Shown here piece after piece: positions 55,001 to 63,520 of a stretch of DNA of 64,000 nucleotides. The notes under the pieces were generated by a model. It searched no databases and had not been told where the DNA came from. It saw only the letters and a program-made list of their open reading frames with translations. This DNA comes from CBDEGU01 sp965238045 (GTDB taxonomy: Bacteria; Acidobacteriota; Terriglobia; Bryobacterales; UBA6623): positions 845,479 to 909,478 of the forward strand of contig CBDEGU010000011.1 of assembly GCA_965238045.1 (NCBI GenBank), in the 5' to 3' direction. Positions within the stretch are counted from its first letter, which is position 1, and every line of letters begins with the position of its first letter. The position numbers and the translations under genes were made by a program.

Positions 55001-57961
55001 TCACCAATCGAGTCGGAGTACGAACTGGATCCGCCTGGGCTGGCCCGCTGAGAATATTCTTCCGAAGAAGGGACCGAAATCCGGATACGGCCCGGGGATT
55101 CCCAAGTTCGGGGTATTTTGCAAGTTGAACGACTCGGCTCGCAGTTCCATCGCCGCCGACTCCGTCAGTGCGAATCGCTTGGCCAGAGCCAAATCGACAA
55201 CCTGGTTTCCGGGACCGGGAATGGTGTTCCGCCCGGCATTGCCGAAGGTGAACGGGGCGGGCTCGCGAAACGCACCGGTGTTGAACCACCGGTCGGCCGT
55301 GCGTTCGGACCGTGGCAGACGAACCGACACGCCGGGTACGACATCCGGACGGTTCGGCGTCGCTGAGTTGGCGCCGTCAAACGCGAAATAGACGGGATTC
55401 AACGGCGTGCCGTCTTGCAGCGTATAGATTCCGCTAACGGTGACTCCGAACGGCAACGAATAGACGCCGCCAGCACTCAGACGGCGACCCACGTTGAAAA
55501 AACTGAGTCCGCGTTCCAGCTGCAGATTCCGCTCGTCCTGCGCGCCGACGCTGTCGAACAGCCCGACGACAACGCTATCGGCGTCGTCGATCGACTTTGA
55601 CCAAACGAAGCTTGCGAGTAGGGCCAGCCGCTTCGACATTCGCTTGTCCACCTTCGTTTGCAAGGAATGATAGGAGGAATTCGCGATGTGCTGGCGTTGG
55701 ATGATCTCCCCGAGTTGTGGCCACGGCCGCATTGCTTGCCTGTCGCCCTCGCGCGGCGGAAGATTCGCGCCGGTCGCGGCGTGAAGCGGCGTGTTGAATC
55801 GGCGAAAGCGGCCAAGGTGCGTGCCCTTGGTCCCGATGTATGCGACCTCCGCGACTATTCCGGTCGGGAGTCGTCGTTGAAAGCCGGCATTCCACTGCTG
55901 AATCATCGGTGTGCGGGCGTCGCGGTCGAGACCGAAGAAGGCGGACAACCCGGTCGTCGCTGATTTCGGAAACCCATCCGCGATACTGAGGATCGGCTCG
56001 TTGGTAATGTTCTTTTCGTTCCGGATACCGTTACGCACTAAGTCATACGACTCGACGGCGATCTCGGAGCTGAAGAAGACTCCGTACCCCGTGCGGAACA
56101 CCGTTTCCGGAGCCAGCCGCCAAGCCAATCCGACGCGGGGCGCGAAATTGTTTTGATCCGGTTCTGCCGAGCGCTCGAACTGCTGAAGGGTCGGAGGCCC
56201 GCCGCCGTACACCAGGTTGCGTAATTTACCGTTGGTCTCCCGGAACGGAGCCGCGTACTCATAGCGTATTCCGAGGTTCAGCGTAACCCGAGGCGAGAGC
56301 TTCCAGTCGTCTTGGACGAACGCGGCGTAGATGTTCTGCTGGAGGTTGCCGAGACTGTCGCCGACACTGCGTTCGGTTATTTGCGGGATACCGAGCAGAA
56401 AATCTCCAAATGGATCCGACGAGAAAAAGCCCGTGAACGTGTAGCGTCCCCGCGCGACACGACTTTGCTGGTAGTTCAGTTCGAACCGCGTTAACTGCCC
56501 GCCGAACTTGAGGATGTGTCGTCCGTGCTGCACACTGGCCGTGTCGCTGAAATAGTAGAGATTGTCGCGCTGTGTCAGTGGCCGGTTGGGGGTGTCGCTG
56601 ACCAGCGAGACGTTCGTTACGAGAAAGAACGGTAGCCCGAAGTCCACCGGTTCGCGAGAGGGCCCTGAAACCCCCAGTTCGGCCGCGACGTCTCGCGTAA
56701 AGGCGTTTTCAGGTAGTTCCAGAATTTGTAGCCGGGTGAAGGAGAACCGGGCTTCGTTGACCCAGCGCGATCCGGCCGAAGTGTATCCCGCAACGGCTTG
56801 CTGCGCGCGAATGCGTTCGTCCGTCGGCAACTCGGGAAACGCACCGGCCAGGCGATTCCGTTCGTCGTTGATGGTGTAACGAAAGAAGAGGCGTTGGTGG
56901 TCGACGCGTATGGAACCCGAGTCTTCCGTGCGCTCGGTCGGCGTACTGTCGACAAAGTTGCTTGTCGTGGCGTTGCGATTGGGAAGCGGCTGAAATTCGG
57001 CAAGGAATGCCGACGCTATGCTGTCTACACGATTCTTGGGAATTACTCCTCCGGGGAACGGCGTGCCTCCGGCGAGGGGGTCCTTAACGCCCGGCAGCAC
57101 CCCGGCGCGTTGCTCGGCCGTTGGCACAATGCGCAGCAACGGAGTGGCCGACTTGCCGCGAAGCCCCTCGTAGGCCGCGAAGAAAAAGGTCCGCTTGAAG
57201 GGCAGTGGACCACCCAAGGTCCCTCCGAACTGGTTTTGCCGAAAGACGCCGCGGCCCAACGATGGGTCATCGAAGAAGTGCCGGGCGTCTACCGCCTCGT
57301 TTCGGAAGTACTCAAAGGAACTGCCATGGAATTTGCGTGATCCGGACTTCGTCACCAAGTCCACAACCGCTCCACCCGACTGAGGGAACTCCGCCGACGG
57401 CAGCGACGACTGAATTCGGAATTCCCGCACGCTCTCGATCGGCGGTATGACGGCGATCGCTCTGGCATTGAGGTCCGTATCTAGGCCTCCGTCCAGCAGG
57501 AAGGTATTCATCGTGGAGCGCGCTCCGTTTACCGGTGGATTCAGTCCCACTGCTCCACGCGCCTCTTGGATGTCGGTGTGAACATCGTGCACAAAACCGC
57601 CCAGTTGACGCGGAATCGTGCCGGGACCGAGGGTCACCAACGACACCACGTTCCGCCCGTCCAACGGGAGCCTGCGAATCAAGCTCTGATCGAGCCTGTA
57701 GCCGACCGAGGCGTCCCCGGTTTCGAGCGGTGAGACCTCGGCTACAACGGTGACGCTCTCGTGCAATTCGCCAAGCTCCAGCCGAACATCAAGTTGGGCC
57801 TTTTGATTTACGGCGAGCACAACTCCGGTCGCGACGTATCGACGGAATCCGTTCTTCTCCGCGGTTACTGTGTAGCTTCCCGTCCGTAGGTCTCCCAGCC
57901 GATAACGACCGTCCGGGCCGGTGACGGTTTGACGTTGGAAGCCCGTTGCGTCTTCGGCAGC
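55001..57961 (-). pseudogene. TonB-dependent receptor (Oar-like), 5' truncated
   Basis: About 987 codons remain of an outer-membrane receptor of the acidobacterial Oar-like type. They start within the carboxypeptidase-regulatory-like domain (TGPDGRYRLGDLRTGSYTVT). A plug (RRLPLDGRNVVSLVTLGPGT, FLLDGGLDTDLNARA) and a long beta-barrel follow, ending IFSAGQPRRIQFVLRLDW. The signal peptide and first strands are missing; at 57962 the sequence changes to a 124-bp repeat. A frame continues to an ATG at 58027, but it lacks a signal peptide, so export is unlikely. Confidence 0.85.
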
Positions 57962-58085
57962 ACATGTTACTCCCTCACTTCTCCTGCATGTAACGACTCT
58001 GCCTCGTAAGGCAGGCCACGACGGCATCGAAGGGTTCCCATGGCCTGTTCTTGTCGTCCGGTGAGCCCGTTTCGCTGCTGCTCAG
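57962..58085 (+). repeat. 124-bp direct repeat, copy 1
   Basis: Positions 57962-58085 are repeated at 58150-58273 with a 64-base spacer. Each begins ACATGTTACTCCCTCACTTC and ends GTTTCGCTGCTGCTCAG. Copy 1 replaces the 5' end of the TonB receptor gene. Confidence 0.93.
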
Positions 58086-58149
58086 TAAAAAGAATCCGCA
58101 TTCCCCTATCAGTATAGACCAGAATTGCCAATTTGGAACTCCGACTCCA

Positions 58150-58273
58150 ACATGTTACTCCCTCACTTCTCCTGCATGTAACGACTCTGCCTCGTAAGGC
58201 AGGCCACGACGGCATCGAAGGGTTCCCATGGCCTGTTCTTGTCGTCCGGTGAGCCCGTTTCGCTGCTGCTCAG
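58150..58273 (+). repeat. 124-bp direct repeat, copy 2
   Basis: Same sequence as 57962-58085; see there. Confidence 0.93.
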
Positions 58274-58443
58274 CCGATTGGTTGCACACCCCTCCGACCC
58301 TCCTTCCTCAACCCCCATATTTCCTACCCGAAAGGGATGGCCCGAACCACCCGGCACAGGCAGCGCCCAGATGCGACGCACAGCGATCAAGAATGGGTCA
58401 GGTGTTCGGGAGCTAAGCGGCCGTCGCGCTAACTCGTAGCGAT

Positions 58444-58500
58444 ATGTGCGGTCGTTTCGGACTGTCGGACGCGGAGTAGATGGAGGAACGTTTAGGCGTG
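58444..58500 (+). pseudogene. SRAP (HMCES/YedK) N-terminal scrap
   Basis: Reads MCGRFGLSDAE, a stop, then MEERLGV. MCGRF with catalytic Cys2 is the hallmark N-terminus of SRAP proteins. The rest is absent; the C-terminal part at 43101-43295 may derive from a related gene. Confidence 0.6.
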
Positions 58501-59231
58501 ACGGCAGCCGTCGCGAAGGGTGAAGAAGTAACGAAAGAGACGCCCGCGAAGGCCGCTAGGAGCTTCCAGGAGCCGTCCCCGGCGCGGTAATGACCCCAGG
58601 AGCGGCAAACGCTTACAAACGCTTAGAAGTCCCCTTTTCGTGACCGGCTTGCGTCGCTTTGCGGCGTTCTTTTTTTGAAAAGTTTGGGGGAATTTTTCTC
58701 CGCGCATCCGGTCCACCCCACGCTCGCATGCGAGCGTGGAGCAGGACTCCGCCGCGGACCGAGACTCCGGAGGGTCGCCTCTCCCCGGTTGCTTCATTGG
58801 GACCCCTATTCGTCTGGCGTGCTCCCGATCCCCGTCCCGCTTGCCTCCGGTCCCTCCAGGTGCGCCGAGAGAATCTAGCGAGCGGACGTACCCGGCCTCT
58901 GGTCGCTTCCCTCTCTTGTCGTAGGCGGTCCCGCGTTGCTGCGCTGCTTAGGGCGGAAGCGGAGAAAGCTAGCAGCGTACGAACGCCGCCGTTCCGCTTC
59001 CCGCGTGCAACCCTCTCGTGGTTGCGGCTGGGCTAGCGGCGCTATGACGGATCCGGTATCCGCCATAAAACTCTACACCTAACTGATTCCAAGTCAGTTA
59101 GAAGAAGGACGTTTTTCCCATCCCCAACGTACTCCCCAACCGTGCACGCGCTCGGCGGGTTTTTCGCGTTCTCGGTTCCGCTCGGCGTCGTATCAGGTGA
59201 TCCACTACCGGCCTCGGCCCGTCCGAGTGAG
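58501..59231 (+). other. No supported gene
   Basis: Several overlapping frames exist on both strands, but none has a recognisable domain or ribosome site. This is degraded element DNA. Confidence 0.4.
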
Positions 59232-59405
59232 GGACGTAAGCCCTTCGGTCACTACGAGGGCGAAAAGGCGACTCTCGAACGCATGACGGCCCTGCGAGCC
59301 ACCGGGCTAGGCTTTGACCGTCTGGCAGCTAAACTGACCGCAGAAGGCCTCCGTACGCGTACGGGGAAGGCGTGGCAGGGCAAGACGGTTAACCGGATTC
59401 CCTCG
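59232..59405 (+). pseudogene. Serine recombinase fragment
   Basis: The frame reads GRKPFGHYEGEKATLERMTA, then GFDRLAAKLTAEGLRTRTGK and WQGKTVNRI. This is the recombinase-domain segment (DNA-binding part) of resolvase/invertase-type site-specific recombinases. The catalytic N-domain is absent. Confidence 0.7.
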
Positions 59406-59800
59406 CGTCAGAGAGCCTCTTAGACCGCTCGTAACGAGGACCGTAGAGGCCGCTTTGGCGCTCCCTTCGCCCACAATCCCGGCGTTCCCGCGCCCAAAAC
59501 TAGCCCTAAATTCACCACTAGAGTAGGCACCAACAAAACTCTAAACGGATTACGCCTTCGGGACGGCTCCGGCGATTCTCATGAGAGTATAAGGATTGCG
59601 TTTTCAGCAACTTGCAAAGTGAAGGTATCCGCGTCTCGCCCGTGATTTCGTCCTCGCGACTCCCTATTCCGTTTGCGCCCTACATGGCAATCGACGGGAC
59701 GGCCCGGCGAGAGGAGAACTTAGGACGTTTCCGGCTATATTCGGCTCGCTCTCTGAAATGAGTTCTCTCCCCAGCTCAACAGAACCGACACTAGGCCTCC
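59406..59800 (+). other. No supported gene
   Basis: No conserved frame was seen between the two recombinase relics. Confidence 0.4.
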
Positions 59801-59930
59801 GCAGAGTTTTGCCACAGCCCCTTAAAGGGAGATGCCTTTCTGGATTACCGTGACGGCAAAGGTGTGCCTCAGCACGTGAGGGGAGACGGTGCGGCTGCCG
59901 TAAATTCTCAAGGATTGCGACAGACCGCCG
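59800..59930 (-). pseudogene. XerC/D-like recombinase relic
   Basis: The minus strand reads YGSRTVSPHVLRHTFAVTVI, then QKGISL and a stop. The HxLRHTFA box of tyrosine recombinases is clear; the remainder is lost. Confidence 0.6.
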
Positions 59931-60084
59931 CAATCTTACACGGGCATCGTACAGGAAATAAAGAACTTAGGGAAGAGTCGGCTGTGGAAGCGTCGCGATT
60001 AAGGGGGAAGACGACAGGTGCAGGTCCTTGGGCGGCCCCTCAACACGAGGTTAGAAGAAGTACAGTCGGTGCACACGCCCGCAC

Positions 60085-60921
60085 TCACTCCAGAACCGTG
60101 TCAAGGAACACTATGTACGCGGCAACCAGCTGGTAGGTCTCGTAGTATTGGTTCAGGTCGATCAGGTGTAGCCGGTCTTTTGGGGTGTGGATCCACGACA
60201 GGCTCTCTTGAGTGGTGGAATGGATCGTAATTGTGGGGATGCCGATCTCGTCGAATGGGAATGAATCGGTTGCCCCAATCTTGTCCAAATTCCCACCCCC
60301 TAGCGGAAGCTTCATATTTCCTGCGATGTCGATTAGCGCTTGAGCTAGCTTCGGATCCGCCCGGCTTATCCAGACAAGAGTCGGGGAAAGGCCAAGGCAC
60401 TCTAGGTTCACCATCGCCTTCACGTTTTGGCTCTCCTCGTCAGCGAGCTGCTTGGCATAGACCTTCGATCCTCTCAGTCCGGTCTCTTCGTCCGTGAATC
60501 CGATGAACACGAGAGTGTGCTTCCGAGGCTCCTTGCTCACACTCTCAAACAAGCTCGGTAGCAACGAAGCGCCGGACCAGTTGTCCACAGCCCCATAGCT
60601 TCGCAGGACTGCGTCAAAGTGGGCTCCCACGATGATGACGGAATCTGTTTCCCCAGGCGCAGTACATATCACATTTGGATAACGGGACGTCTGCACTTTT
60701 TGCTCGGTCAGTTGGTCGCCGCGGCACCCAGCCTCCTCAAAAAGCTCCCGCAAGCGCCTTCGCCGTTTCCCGTTTCCATAGGCATTTTTGTACAGTCGGT
60801 TCTTGATGACTTCTCGGCTGGTCTGGACGAACGAGATCTTTTCACAGTGAGCCGGCGGGAGAAAGGAGACCGCAATGGTCAGGACTTGGACAGCCAGTTT
60901 CGAGAAACCGTGGCGGCTCAT
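60085..60921 (-). CDS. M28-family zinc peptidase, secreted
   Basis: A 278-aa protein with a signal peptide (LAVQVLTIAVSFLPPAHCEK). M28 metal ligands are visible: GAHFDAVLRSYGAVDNWSGA (His, bridging Asp), FTDEETGLRGSK (Glu pair), NLECLGLS and a C-terminal IHTPKDR. Its length matches small M28 aminopeptidases. ATG at 60921 is chosen because the signal peptide begins there. It is cargo of the 25-kb element. Confidence 0.85.
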   Translation of the reverse strand: MSRHGFSKLAVQVLTIAVSFLPPAHCEKISFVQTSREVIKNRLYKNAYGNGKRRRRLRELFEEAGCRGDQLTEQKVQTSRYPNVICTAPGETDSVIIVGAHFDAVLRSYGAVDNWSGASLLPSLFESVSKEPRKHTLVFIGFTDEETGLRGSKVYAKQLADEESQNVKAMVNLECLGLSPTLVWISRADPKLAQALIDIAGNMKLPLGGGNLDKIGATDSFPFDEIGIPTITIHSTTQESLSWIHTPKDRLHLIDLNQYYETYQLVAAYIVFLDTVLE

Positions 60922-60985
60922 GGCTCTCCAATCTACCACGTGCTCGGCCCGCTCCGAAATGAAACCGTATTCAGGTATCCAGGTG

Positions 60986-61122
60986 TGTCGCAATTTTTAG
61001 GCGAAAGACGACAGCTGAGGTGCCGATTGGAACTGGCGGTGTCCTGGGATCAGATCGCTAAAAAAGAGGCCCATAGAAACCCGTGAAGGCATTCTCAGGA
61101 CCTGGGTGGACCGAATGTACCC
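60986..61122 (+). repeat. ~140-bp interspersed repeat, copy 2
   Basis: Matches 24158-24300 in the same orientation (TTTTAGGCGAAAGACGACA, TCCTGGGATCAGATCGC). Confidence 0.75.
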
Positions 61123-61260
61123 GCCAGCTAGCGACGATACAGAAGACAGATGCCGCACCTGTTCTCGGAGGAGACGGGGCGTTTTCGGCATTGCGGGCAG
61201 ATCTGTCTGGCGCTGGGAGCAAAGCTTCGCCGGTGGAAGCGTTCTCGGCCGAACGGAACG
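61123..61260 (+). other. Short zinc-ribbon-like relic
   Basis: The minus strand reads CPQCRKRPVSSENRCGIC, a possible zinc-ribbon scrap without a start or partner. Confidence 0.3.
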
Positions 61261-61656
61261 TCATGGGGTCGGAATGGGTGTCGAGAAGCCGACGTACGAG
61301 AGGTAGAGGCCAATGAGGACAAACAAGACGAGAACGAGGGCATACCAGGGCTTGAGTGAAATCCTGGAAAGCTTCTGCACCTGCTCAAGGAAGAGAAGGC
61401 GCACCACGCCCTTTGCGAGGGTGAGCCACCCGAGGATGGTGATGATGACCCTCCAGTCCGCCGTCCAGACGTTATGGCTCACAACCAGGAGCAGCCCCAA
61501 GACGAGCGCAAAGAAACTCGCTAAGATGTTGAGGCCGAGATTGGTTGAGAATTCCTCGACGAGGCGAGGGAGGTGCTTTCGATTGACGAGCACCGCCAGC
61601 GGGACGATGACGAGGTAGAGTCCCAAGACTTTAGCGAGGAAGATTGAGAGTTCCAT
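61261..61656 (-). CDS. Four-helix membrane protein
   Basis: A 131-aa protein with four hydrophobic segments (FLAKVLGLYLVIVPLAVLV, LNILASFFALVLGLLLVVSH, WRVIITILGWLTLAKGVVRL, YALVLVLFVLIGLYLSYVGF). It resembles conserved bacterial proteins with SHN.W..DWR.LIT..GW. No known function. Confidence 0.7.
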   Translation of the reverse strand: MELSIFLAKVLGLYLVIVPLAVLVNRKHLPRLVEEFSTNLGLNILASFFALVLGLLLVVSHNVWTADWRVIITILGWLTLAKGVVRLLFLEQVQKLSRISLKPWYALVLVLFVLIGLYLSYVGFSTPIPTP

Positions 61657-61868
61657 ACCGGCGTCATCCTAGCATGTAGAGTGTCGCCTGTCATGTGGGG
61701 TCTTGGGGTTGAAAAAACGGCCGCGGCTCGGACCGGAAGCGCAAGCACAAGCGGTCCAGCGGCAGATGCGCAAGGCCCAACACGACTGGCTGTGGGGTGA
61801 AGAGGTCTGGGGAGAGCGGAAGGCCTCAGGATTCGGGATGACGGGCGGACTCTAAGGGGTAAAAAGAA
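61657..61868 (+). other. Intergenic, no gene seen
   Basis: Nothing recognisable between the membrane protein start and the right-boundary repeats. Confidence 0.4.
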
Positions 61869-61888
61869 AGTAACATTTCGAGTAACAT
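61869..61888 (+). promoter_or_regulatory. Arm-type repeats of integrase 2 (right)
   Basis: AGTAACAT at 61869 and 61881, 12 bases apart, matches the AGTAAC pair at the left boundary (36993 and 37005). Confidence 0.6.
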
Positions 61889-61964
61889 CTTTTGCCCTCC
61901 AAAAGGTAAGCAATCGCTAGCGAACCATTTTCTTTTCAAAGATTTAGGTCGAGAAGACCTACTA

Positions 61965-62017
61965 ATTGTGGATCAGGAGGTTCCCAGTTCGATTCTGGGC
62001 GCCAGTACCATTCTTTT
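61965..62017 (+). other. Attachment site (right)
   Basis: The 53-base core ATTGTGGATCAGGAGGTTCC ... GCCAGTACCATTCTTTT equals 36909-36961 but for one base. The 5' side (CTACTA) cannot form the anticodon stem, so identity begins at the loop, as expected for an att crossover region. Confidence 0.85.
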
Positions 62018-62055
62018 CAGTATGTTATGAGACACCACGAAAACGCTGTCGGCTT

Positions 62056-62075
62056 CGTGTCAGCACTATGTCAGC
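62056..62075 (+). promoter_or_regulatory. Arm-type repeats of integrase 1 family, right side
   Basis: GTGTCAGCA at 62056 and ATGTCAGCA at 62067, in the same 21-base block as 36756-36776. Confidence 0.6.
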
Positions 62076-62125
62076 ACACTGACAGGGTTCGGGGCGGGGA
62101 CCGAAGCCCCCGCCCCCCTCTGTTA

Positions 62126-62302
62126 CTACGCGCTCTTGCCGCCCCTGCTGGCGATAGCCTGCTTCTTGATTTCTTCGAGCCGGATTTCGACGAGCTTCAG
62201 CCAGTCAGGGGCCACCTGAAGCAACAACAGAGCTTCCTCGATCTCGCACACGATGTCCTTCTTGACGGGCGGGAACTCTATCGGCTCTGGCTTCCCGGCC
62301 AC
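62126..62302 (-). CDS. Small hypothetical element protein
   Basis: A possible 58-aa protein from GTG 62302: EPIEFPPVKKDIVCEIEEAL, then APDWLKLVEIRLEEIKKQAI. Helical and charged. The frame is open further upstream, so the start is uncertain. Confidence 0.4.
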   Translation of the reverse strand: MAGKPEPIEFPPVKKDIVCEIEEALLLLQVAPDWLKLVEIRLEEIKKQAIASRGGKSA

Positions 62303-62419
62303 GGCGCGAACACGCTCTCGCCGTTCGTGGTTCTGGCGACCAGAGCGTAAACAGTTTCCCGGCTTGTCACCGGGGGAAAAGTGGGCGGCTCCACTCCGGG
62401 CCGCTCCGGTTAGGTGAGT

Positions 62420-62454
62420 GCGGGGACCTGGTGAGGTCGGGTCCCCGCTTTTTT
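62420..62454 (+). terminator. Rho-independent terminator
   Basis: GCGGGGACC pairs with GGTCCCCGC across an 11-base loop, followed by six T. It is homologous to the 29742-29775 hairpin, including the GGTTAGGTGAGT leader. Confidence 0.75.
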
Positions 62455-62517
62455 CTGTCGGGTCCGGTATTATGTGCTACCGCACCCGATGGAAGCTCGG
62501 CTCTGTCAGGTGTTTTA

Positions 62518-62760
62518 TCACCTGGTACAACACCTGTGGAACATTCCGCCAGTCTTGACATCGGAGACGTAGTGCGGGTTGACACCGAACAACGCGGCCG
62601 CTTTGTCGCGAGCTCGACCGGTTTCAGCTTCCGGAAATTTTTCCGTAAGCTGGGGAGCCGCCCCGCCGGTGCTTGTCGCCTGTCGCTCCCGAGCTTCCTT
62701 TTCCAGCGCTGGTAAGATATTCACGGCCAGTGCCGTACGTTGACCTTGGCTTAGGTGCTG
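62518..62760 (-). pseudogene. ParB-like protein fragment
   Basis: The minus strand reads ALAVNILPALEKEARERQAT, then ARDKAAALFGVNPHYVSDV, the linker/helix-turn-helix part of ParB-like phage proteins. N- and C-terminal parts are missing. Confidence 0.6.
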
Positions 62761-62761
62761 G

Positions 62762-62893
62762 CAGGCGGCGAAGCAACGAATGCTGGCCGGTAAAAAGGAA
62801 CCCTGTGCCAACTTGGCACAGGGTCAAGGCAAGTCCCGCGCCAAGGTGGCCAAGGCGGCCAGAGCCAGCGCAAGGGACGCGCTGGACAGCTAC
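62762..62893 (+). pseudogene. ParB-like fragment with perfect palindrome
   Basis: The plus strand reads RMLAGKKEPCANLAQGQGKS, then RAKVAKAARASA, homologous to residues 125-160 of the protein at 30595-31917. The palindrome at 62800-62824 has perfect 12-base arms (ACCCTGTGCCAA / TTGGCACAGGGT). Confidence 0.75.
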
Positions 62894-63075
62894 GTTCCGA
62901 AAAGTTTTCGGAACAAGCACACGCTACCGCATGGCGAGTTTGGACCGATGATTGAGAGCGACAGGGCTCCGTTCGGCCACTTTACGGCGAACCGCCTAAT
63001 GGCTATTGTGGGACATGCCTTACTGTCGAATTCCACCCATGGGTGGAATTTACCATCTTCGTGGCGGACGCTCGT
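62894..63075 (+). pseudogene. DUF3102 fragment, plus orientation
   Basis: The plus strand reads NKHTLPHGEFGPMIESDRAP, then RLMAIVGHALLSNSTHGWNL and PSSWRTLV, homologous to the 31917-32342 protein. Palindromes lie at 62894-62914 (GTTCCGAAAA / TTTTCGGAAC) and 63029-63050 (22 bases, perfect, centre CCCATGGG). Confidence 0.75.
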
Positions 63076-63232
63076 AGATAGTTCGCCAAGAAACAGGCAA
63101 ATCGGACCCATGGGTCCGATCTGACAATAGAAAATGCCCCGCAATAGCCATTAGCTGGTTTGCAGCACTCTGGTTAGCTCGTAAACAGTCATCCATGAAG
63201 GTGGCAAATGCGAGCATGCCTCGTATTTGCCG
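63076..63232 (-). pseudogene. DUF3102 fragments, minus orientation
   Basis: The minus strand reads ANQLMAIAGHFLLSDRTHGS, then DLPVSWRTIYE (down to about 63070), with a second scrap LPPSWMTVYELTRV near 63205-63170. The 63101-63120 palindrome ATCGGACCCATGGGTCCGAT is perfect; 63204-63230 is nearly palindromic. Confidence 0.7.
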
Positions 63233-63234
63233 CC

Positions 63235-63520
63235 TTCGTGGCGGAGGCGCTAGAAGAGCGGGAACGGTTGGCGGCGAAGAACCGGCAGCGAGAGTACGGA
63301 GGTACGGCACCAGGGAAAGCGAAAAACACTAGTGAAAAGTTTTCACCAGTGTTGGTGGGGAAGTCTCGCGAAAGGTGGCCAAGGTGGTCGGAAGCGGGGG
63401 GAAAATTCGGACGCGGAATAGCTAGTGCAAAGTTGGCACCAGCTATGAAAAGCAAGTCCCGCGCCAAGGTGGCCAAGGTGGCCAGAGCCAGCGCCGGCAC
63501 CATGAAGAAGATCGAGACTT
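63235..63520 (+). pseudogene. ParB-like fragments with two palindromes
   Basis: The plus strand reads AEALEERERLAAKNRQ, later GKSRE and KSRAKVAKVARASAGTMKK, both homologous to the linker of the ParB-methyltransferase. Palindromes: 63325-63353 (AACACTAGTGAAAA / TTTTCACCAGTGTT, 13 of 14) and 63418-63446 (ATAGCTAGTGCAAA / TTGGCACCAGCTAT, 12 of 14). Confidence 0.65.

Noticed and set aside
53449..58027. A multi-gene anti-phage defence island
   Set aside because: Only the kinase could fit; the neighbours are flotillin, NfeD and a broken TonB receptor, with no nuclease or sensor partner.
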